Positions 57,901 through 64,000 of a stretch of 64,000 nucleotides of DNA are shown here, one piece after another. How positions within the stretch are numbered: position 1 is the stretch's first letter; the number at the start of each line of letters is the position of its first letter. A program made the translations under genes and the position numbers. The notes below the pieces were generated by a model, which did no database searches, was not told where the DNA came from, and saw nothing but the letters and a program-made list of their open reading frames with translations. This stretch comes from Lutjanus erythropterus. Taxonomy: Eukaryota; Chordata; Actinopteri; Lutjaniformes; Lutjanidae. Location of the stretch: the NCBI GenBank assembly GCA_020091685.1, contig CM034603.1, positions 6,949,848 through 7,013,847 on the forward strand, read 5' to 3'.

Positions 57901-58055
57901 TCACACATTTAAGCTGAGGTCTGAACTGAAGCATGATGTTGTCTCGCTCACCGCTGTGAGTGAGAGGAATGTTTGATTTCCACATTTAACAGTGCAATTA
58001 AAAACGTTTTGCTTTTATCGCGGGCAAGTATCACAGGTTCAAAGTGACAAAGCAG
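54991..58055. other. non-coding stretch
   Basis: Mostly unique. At about 55935-56010 GATCTTTTCCTAAACCAAAC and CAAGAAGTTT look like a reversed fragment of the GGTTAGGTTTAGGAAAAG family of 49 kb. The frames at 56174-56542 and 56889-57245 (118-122 codons) show no domain or signal that I recognise. Confidence 0.45.
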
Positions 58056-58059
58056 TGTT

Positions 58060-58390
58060 CCGCATTATTAATAGGTATACGCTCTCGGTCTCCTGCTCCC
58101 TCAACCACTACAACAGGGGCCCAAGGTCGCCGGCTAGACTCTTCCATTTTGTGGCTCCCTGATGGTGGAATGAGCTACCCAACTCTGTTCGATCGGCAGA
58201 GTCCCTCTCAGTCTTTAAGAAAAGACTGAACATCCTGCTCTTTCGTGAACACCTTTGCACTCCATTGACTGCACAAGATGTCCTTTAAAAACTTTGCTTC
58301 ATGGCACTTACTCAAGTTGTTCTCTCCTGACTAGGTCCTTGTTGTATTAGCTCTCAGATGTATGCCACTTTGGACAAACTTATAGAAGAA
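58060..58390 (+). mobile_element. 3-prime end of a LINE (L2/Rex-like)
   Basis: A truncated non-LTR retrotransposon holding the C-terminal end of its replicase frame and a short 3-prime tail ending near GATGTATGCCACTTTGGACA, the usual end region of this teleost family. Only the last few hundred bases are present, as is normal for 5-prime truncated copies. Confidence 0.75.
58100..58288 (+). pseudogene. LINE replicase C-terminal tail
   Basis: One frame reads SPARLFHFVAP, a stop, then WWNELPNSVRSAESLSVFKK and RLNILLFREHL, ending at TAA 58286-58288. This is the conserved tail of fish L2/Rex-like ORF2 proteins (pattern VAPRRWNELP..VR.AESL..FKKRLK.HLF). The internal stop TGA at 58160-58162 stands where the family has Arg, so it is most simply a CGA-to-TGA change at a methylated CpG. 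The remaining codons are unbroken, which suggests a fairly recent insertion. The reverse-transcriptase and endonuclease domains are absent, so the fragment is inactive. Confidence 0.75.
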
Positions 58391-59066
58391 TTGTGTGCAA
58401 TAGTCCTACAGTGGAGCTGTGAGTTTAAAGTGTAACTTGGCCCCCATGTCTGAGTCTAACTCTACCTAATGCATACTTTTGAAAAAAGCTAAAATTTGGC
58501 AAGGGGCTGAGGAGGAGGTTGCGGTGGGGGTGCACATGACAACCACTGTAAGGGACATGCTAATCGTAGGCAGTTAGTATGTGAGGCAAGATAGCTGGTA
58601 GTCTGAGCTAACTAGCCATGATCAGCTGCCATGTCTGCACTGGAAATACAGTCTGCTGGAGCTTTGACAGTCATTATAAATCACGTTCACAGCCCTTTGT
58701 AAAAGGATCTGTGTGGTTAATGATCTGGATTGTAGCTTAATCTTAAAACTAACTTCACCATGGTGCCCTAAGGCTCCCATTCAAAACCAGAGGTGTGGGA
58801 GGTGGGCCATCCAACTACCTAGAGATGTTTGTTAATGGTTTTTTTCTTTTTCTTCCTTTTACATGGATGGGAAGGGGAAGGTATTGGTGACGAAAGCTGC
58901 CATTATATACTGTACGTCACCTGATTAACCAATAAGAAAATTCAGTTGCAATAGCTAGATTTCAAGCAGTAGTAGTCACTATGCAAATTTATAATGCAAT
59001 ATGTAGAATTCAAATACTTTGCACTAAAATGTCAAGATTTTGACCTTAATCAATCAACGGCACATC
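58391..59066. other. non-coding spacer
   Basis: Nothing firm. TTAGCTAACTAGCC-type motifs near 58600 are similar to those at 16.7 and 35.2 kb. Confidence 0.5.
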
Positions 59067-59528
59067 GTTTTCACACCTGCAGTTCGGTTCATTTGGTTCA
59101 GATTAAAAGAAAAGAGTGAAATACTGGTGCATTCTAGTCCTGGTCCCATTCATGTTTACACTGACCTTTTTACAAATGAACCAAGAAGAGAAAACATGAA
59201 GTTTTACAGACTGACAGGTAACCCACTGATCGTACAGTTTCTCCCAAACAGATTTCAGCAAATCAGTGACTTAGCTTTTGAAATAGACTTTCCCAAATCA
59301 CATCTTCTATCATAAAATCCTGTGTTTGATTCCTGTACTTTCACACCACAAACAAACCGCACCAGAGTCTGTTTGGAACCATACTGAGACCCACATTTTC
59401 AGGCGGCCTTGGTCCGGTTGTTTGGTCCACTCCATGGTTTGATTGACAGCTTTTATACCAGCCCAAACAAACCACACTAAACAGGCAAATGGACAACTGC
59501 TCGTTTTAACCAGAGTTAGGTGTAAAAA
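59067..59528. mobile_element. TTTCACACCTG-type MITE
   Basis: The left end GTTTTCACACCTGCAGTTCG, then GTTCATTTGGTTCAG, and the right end AACCAGAGTTAGGTGTAAAAAC are imperfect inverted termini. The interior has CAAACCGCACCAGAGTCTGT and GTCCGGTTGTTTGGTCC. I recognise the style of a teleost family whose ends read TTCACACCTG. No coding capacity. Confidence 0.6.
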
Positions 59529-60585
59529 CACCATAAAAGCTCATACACATTGTTTTTCAGCTAAAAATGGCTTGGGGGTTTAGTTACTTTTCAAATTTGG
59601 GAGTGAGTTATGGTTAAAATGTGACATGTGAATGGACGGTTACACTAGGAGCAAAAGCTAGAGTAGTAATCTAACTAGTTTAAGCTCTTCCAAAGAATAT
59701 GTGTACCAAAGTCTGTGTGTTTGTGTGTGTGGGCGCACAATGGTGCACGCGTGTTCACACTCCTCGGTCCATCTCACCAACACACTACGCTGTGACTCAC
59801 TCTGGTCAGAAAGCAACTGCTAAAATCCTGAAAATTCATTTCATCACTCCACAACCAACCTGTCTGAAAGTGAGAGAAATGGCGCCACATCTGCCTGTCA
59901 TTCACAGCCCGTTTCTATGTGACGCTCACCTTTCATATGAGGTCCTTGAAAGACACGCACGCACCAATATGTATGATAGAAAATCATTGGCCTGTAGTAT
60001 CATACAAAGTGCATACATGCATACAAAAGTATATTGGCACGACACGCTAACTTATTTCCACGTATATAGGATATTCTTTTCACAGTCACTCACTCACACA
60101 CATACGCACGCACACAGAAATCCATTTCTCATCCTCAAATATACTCATAGACACACATATGCTCAGTCCCACGGGGCCCGTGGAGTAAATCAGTGAAGGG
60201 AGTTTCGGTGAGTGATGGTGACAGGATAGACAGGATGGATAGATGATCGGATGGAGAAGAAGATGAAAACCGAAAATGGATTTTTGAAGTCCAAGCATGT
60301 ACACTGCCTTCTGGTTCCTGCAGTGTGTGCGTGGGTGCGCACGCAGGTGTGTGTGTGACTCAGATCTGTATCATCTATCTACTCTGACAATGGGTGGAGA
60401 AGTGCTGACATGATAAGACAGTACGGTGGAAGAAAGCGTTGTATAATGTGTCAGTCAACATACATACGTATGCATATATACATATATGTGTGTACAAATA
60501 AACACGAAGGTATGCTGATTGCACATATACACATGAACGCTTTGTCTGTTCCTCTCTTTCTCTTCTCTCTGTCTCTCACTCTCCC
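59529..60585. other. non-coding stretch with CA-rich and TA/TG tracts
   Basis: The 165-codon + frame at 59699-60196 runs through CACACAxACGCAC-type simple sequence (His/Thr-rich tail) and has no domain. An alternating purine-pyrimidine tract lies at about 60455-60497. Confidence 0.55.
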
Positions 60586-60608
60586 TCACACACACACACA
60601 CACACACT
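60586..60608. repeat. (CA)n microsatellite
   Basis: About 11 CA dinucleotides preceded by a 40-base pyrimidine tract. Confidence 0.95.
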
Positions 60609-60744
60609 CAGACACACTCAGGCTGCAGGTGTCAGAGAGCTCAGCCATCTCCAGCAGGGCTCTGAAGAGTGTCTGTCAGCCAGCATAGCTCTTCCGCTTC
60701 CATACTGAACCAGAATGACAGCCGCATCATTACTACTATGGGAG

Positions 60745-60760
60745 GTGTGTGTGTGTGTGT
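60745..60760. repeat. (GT)n microsatellite
   Basis: About 8 GT dinucleotides. Confidence 0.9.
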
Positions 60761-60847
60761 GCTGAGGCTTCAAGATTTCTTTATTCATATGTGTGTGTTT
60801 GTGCCCCGAATCGTCAGTGTGTGTGACTGTGGACGTGTATAACTCAT

Positions 60848-60990
60848 GTTGTGGGGACCCAAATCTGTTAACACACTCACATTATGGGGACCAGCCTTCC
60901 TTATGGGGACCAAATGAAAGTCCCTATGAAGTAAATCATTAAATTTTAGGGTGGAGACTTGTGTTAGGGTTAGGGTTAGGGTTTGGTTAG
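60848..60990. repeat. GGGGACC / TTAGGG dispersed repeat with interstitial telomeric motif
   Basis: TTGTGGGGACCCAAATCTG, CACATTATGGGGACCAGCC and TTATGGGGACCAAATGAAAG are followed by three head-to-tail TTAGGG units at 60964-60983. This combination is a known style of teleost dispersed repeat, so the TTAGGG tract is probably not a chromosome-fusion scar. Confidence 0.7.
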
Positions 60991-61598
60991 AGCATTCATG
61001 GATAAAATTTAAAGAAAAGGGTAAGAAAATGAACAGGGTTAAAAAAAAAAGAGAGAGAGAGACAGGTACCGACAGCTCAGCCAACAAAGGGGAGGGAACA
61101 GACATTAAATAAAATGTTGTTCTCCCCGTGGCTCTCCCACAGGTCAGTTCATTACAGATCAAATAGAACTGATTGAAGTTAAAATGGCAACCTGGATAAA
61201 TAAAGAGAAAGGAGAGATTGTAGAAAGATGAATAACATTTTATCAATAAATAATAAATATCTCTGTTACATAAATATGCATGTATATTCTCATCCAGAAC
61301 AGTTACATGTGAGTGCTAACATATTAAAAATTCATCACAACACACATGGATTAGTCAAAGTGATTCAATAAATACTGAATTATAAATAACATAAAACACC
61401 ACACTACGGATTGTAAAAATATATAAGAGTAAAAAGGGCATATTTACAAAAAAGGAAGGTTTGTCATAAAACATTCACCCAGAATTTTTTTTATTAAATT
61501 AGAATTGCTTAGAATGCCCCCCACCCTCAGGAAGACAGGCTCTCTTCTAAAAGAAAAAGAAATAAAGAAAATGAGAATATTAATTATCTCAATGCAAA
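60991..61598. other. non-coding spacer
   Basis: AT-rich, with a (GA)n tract at about 61051-61063. It appears to separate two parts of the GGTTAGGG-type repeat. The minus-strand 153-codon frame (60785-61246) is low in information and unsupported. Confidence 0.5.
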
Positions 61599-61759
61599 CT
61601 GGGGCTGCACGATATGGTCATATTGTGAAAATTTTGACTTAAATTGCAATTGTGATATGCGACACTATTAGTGGGAATGATCGTTTTTAGATCACAATTT
61701 TCATTTTTACTGAAAATATTGCAGTTTCGATAATACTGTGCTAAATTACGCAGCCCTAG
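61599..61759. mobile_element. 161-bp MITE with intact ends and target duplication
   Basis: The left end CTGGGGCTGCACGATATGG and right end TTACGCAGCCCTAG give inverted termini matching at 9 of 10 outer bases. It is flanked by perfect direct repeats TGCAAA at 61593-61598 and 61760-61765. Trimming two bases from the right end gives an 8-bp duplication (AATGCAAA/AGTGCAAA, one mismatch), which would suit a hAT element of the GGGCTGCACGATAT type. Confidence 0.85.
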
Positions 61760-61782
61760 TGCAAATGTGAAAGTGGTTGTGG

Positions 61783-61890
61783 TTAGGGTTAGACAAGTAG
61801 TGGTTATGGGTAGGGTCAGGGTGGGACTCTGAGATGTAAGTCAATGTGAAGTGATGGAAACATGAGTGTGCGTGAGTGAGTAGGTGTGTT
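61783..61890. repeat. GGTTAGGG-type dispersed repeat, second part
   Basis: GTGGTTAGGGTTAGACAAG, TTATGGGTAGGGTCAGGG and TGTAAGTCAATGTGAAG resemble the right half of the teleost repeat whose left half is at 60848-60990. Confidence 0.5.
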
Positions 61891-62011
61891 TAATCATTAC
61901 TATGCCAGCGTCCATCTGCTCCGTCTTGACAAAGTGGAAAGTTTCTGACCAAGTCCTGTAGATGTATTATAGATCTCTGTCTTCGGGGCTGTCACGTCTG
62001 CACACAAATGC

Positions 62012-62041
62012 GTGTGTGTGTGTGTGAGAGAGAGAGAGAGA
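62012..62041. repeat. compound (GT)n(GA)n microsatellite
   Basis: About 7 GT units running directly into about 8 GA units. Confidence 0.95.
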
Positions 62042-62869
62042 CAATGATTATGGAGGAAGAGAAATGGAGGAGGAAGAGAGACCAGAGAGGGCATGCAATG
62101 ATGGGCGAGATGGCAAAGACAGATTGGAAAACATGAGGAAAAGGGAGGGCACGACGGAGAAGTGAAGTCAAGAAAAGAAGAGGAATTGAAAGAGTCAAAC
62201 TAATGCTAGAGAGACAGCAAAAATACTGCAGTTCTAAAAAAAAATTATATATAAAAAGAAAGCAGTTGCATGACCATAGAAACATTCAGCCAGAAGAGTG
62301 GTACTTTCAAGAGGACGGAGTCAGAATGACACACCACTTGGTGGACTTTTGAAAGGACAGTTTGGGTTTTCGGCTCTCTTGAAAATGGCAAAAAATGGTC
62401 CAATTCCATGAACAGCGGAGAGATCAGACCACTCTGTGTCCAGAGATGCTCAGATTGACTAACACATCTGAACGTCCTCAGTCTGCAGCCATCACCAGGG
62501 AGGACGGCCTTTATGTCTGAGGGTTGTGTTGAGAGTTCTCATCATTGGCTGAATTTGGGAAGCCTCGCTATATAAAAGTCAAATCGATTTCATTTATTCA
62601 ACCCAAAATTGGTTTGTCACAGAGGGCTTTTTAATTTGAGCAGCATACAATATCGGAAGTTTGGATAAATAAAGAAATTGAGAGACAAATGTTGAGAAAC
62701 CTTGGAAAGAGTGACAAAGAGCAGAGATCCTTTTACCAAGACAGACAGAAGACGTCTCATGAATTAGATGTTGTATAGAAGCACAATAATAATATGGAAA
62801 AGAATTACAATCACACTGTATGAAGTAGAAATTGTGGTCTGTAACATGGTTAATTAAAGGAGAAATCTG
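62042..62869. other. non-coding spacer
   Basis: Purine-biased at 62050-62220. No gene recognised. Confidence 0.5.
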
Positions 62870-63833
62870 CAGTAATGAGTACTGTACTGAAGTACATTTT
62901 TTTGAGTATCTGTATTTTACTTGAGTATTTCTTTCTTTTTTTTTTTTTTTTTGGAAACTTCTGACTTTCACTCCACTACATTTCAAAGACAAATATTGTA
63001 CTTTTGACTCCACTACATTTCGAGGAAGGTTGTCATTACTCGTTACTTTTATTCTAAGCAGAGCTTTGAAGTCAGCTGCTGCTGTTGCTGTTTCTTTTCT
63101 AAAATGCGATTGGCCACAAGCTGTGTTCCTCACAGTAGGAAACCAATCACAGTACCTGCTCTCAACTGGGATTGATGTAAAAGCAGAAATACGAGCAAGC
63201 TCTCCCTCCTTCATTCAAGCAAAACTCAGTAATGGTGACAGCAGGAGAAAGACAAAATTAAATCTTAAAATGTTATTACAATTAGGAAAAGAGAAATAAT
63301 TCCAGGTAGGCTTTTAATGTTGGATTGTTTTTATCAGGGTTGAAATTAATGTATATACTGCCCCTGAAGACAGAAAGAAATCTCAGTTATTTAACAGACT
63401 TGGTGAACTCCTTACAGTTGACTTCAATGTAATTTCATGCAGTGATTTTAATACAGTTACATCAGAAAATGACAACAGCTGTTCTTTTTGTTTTTGATTG
63501 TATTTCTATGCTGAAGTTTTTATAGGTGTTTCTATAGACTTTGTGTAGCAGAGTGGTTCTACAAGCAGGTCAGTGCATCATTAGATGGTTTCAGAGAGTT
63601 ACAAGGTTCTGTAAATGCATCATGAAAACAATACAGCAATGTATTTATATTTGAAAATGAACTTTGGAATTTGTACTTTGGAATACTTAAGTATTTTTAA
63701 AAGCATGTACTCTAGTACTTTAACTCAAGTAAAATTTTGACTGAGCAGCTTTCACTTGTAGTTGAGTAATACTTGACCAGGAGTATCTGTACTTTGATTC
63801 AAGTACTGGGGTTGAGGACTTTGTCCACCGCTG
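62870..63833. mobile_element. TACTT/AAGTA-rich hAT-like element
   Basis: Left arm CAGTAATGAGTACTGTACTG, AAGTACATTTTTTTGAGTAT and CTTTCACTCCACTACATTTC. Right arm TGGAATACTTAAGTATTTTT, ACTTTGATTCAAGTACTGGG and ACTTTGTCCACCGCTG. The flanking 8-mers GAAATCTG (62862-62869) and GAAATAGG (63834-63841) match at 6 of 8 positions. A T-run lies at about 62937-62952. Frames inside it, including a 206-codon minus-strand frame at 62594-63214 that crosses its edge, are not genes. Confidence 0.75.
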
Positions 63834-63841
63834 GAAATAGG

Positions 63842-64000
63842 TAATATATTTGCTGTACTAAATCATAAAATGACCATGATATGTCATCAGTTAAAATACT
63901 ACCACAACAGACATAAACACAGTAGATATTATATATGCAAAGTAAATAGAAGTACAGTTATAATATGTAAAAGAGTTGTAAGTATGTAAGTTTAGTAAGT
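63842..64000. other. AT-rich window end
   Basis: Nothing recognised. Confidence 0.5.

Noticed and set aside
59699..60196. 165-codon plus-strand frame
   Set aside because: The ends run through CA-rich simple sequence. No domain, splice structure or family resemblance.
60964..60983. TTAGGG units as evidence of a telomere or fusion point
   Set aside because: Only three units, set in a dispersed repeat of known style.
62594..63214. 206-codon minus-strand frame
   Set aside because: Crosses the edge of a hAT-like element and includes a poly-T tract (Lys run). Not conserved as protein.

Overview
The window looks like nuclear DNA of a bony fish, probably a percomorph teleost. It has long gene-free stretches, many (CA/GT)n, (GATA)n and (ATGT)n microsatellites, vertebrate TTAGGG repeats, and many repeat families I recognise from teleost genomes: TACTT/AAGTA-rich hAT-like elements, Tc1-like transposons, a LINE C-terminal tail, and GGTTC-rich and GTAACACTTTA-type MITEs. 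There are no bacterial, viral or organellar genes. I found no intact protein-coding gene. Nearly all open frames are short, low in complexity, or lie inside repeats. The window is best read as a gene desert or part of a large intron.

Layout. 0-7 kb: repeat-rich, with an AAGTC-rich element, hAT copy 1 carrying a minisatellite, a GGTTC-type MITE and two further element fragments. 7-12 kb: mostly unique, AT-rich, with a candidate conserved non-coding block at 8.9-9.6 kb. 12.5-13.4 kb: a MITE swollen by a 50/100-bp higher-order array. 13.5-15.5 kb: a 2-kb domain that is pyrimidine-rich and then switches to purine-rich. 16-24 kb: mostly unique, with a candidate regulatory block at 20.1-20.6 kb and a TTAA-flanked MITE at 22.7-23.3 kb. 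24.1-24.7 kb: a possible relic of an immunoglobulin-type gene (TATA box, signal-peptide exon, broken V-like segment). 26-35 kb: repeats (including a 56-bp minisatellite in a second GGTTC element and hAT copy 2) alternate with candidate non-coding conserved blocks. 38-46 kb: a nested hAT element, two dead Tc1-like transposons and hAT copy 3. 47-52 kb: candidate conserved blocks and a dispersed family with a nested insertion. 52.8-55 kb: three tandem copies of a roughly 740-bp unit. 58-64 kb: a LINE tail, a MITE, microsatellites, a short interstitial telomeric tract and two hAT-type elements.

No genes here work together. The main story is repeat biology. At least four elements carry tandem arrays inside their termini, and in one hAT-like family the same roughly 28-bp unit occurs in all three copies. 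Family names come from memory of teleost repeat consensus sequences and were not checked against a database. Claims of conservation are inferences from composition and motif content only.
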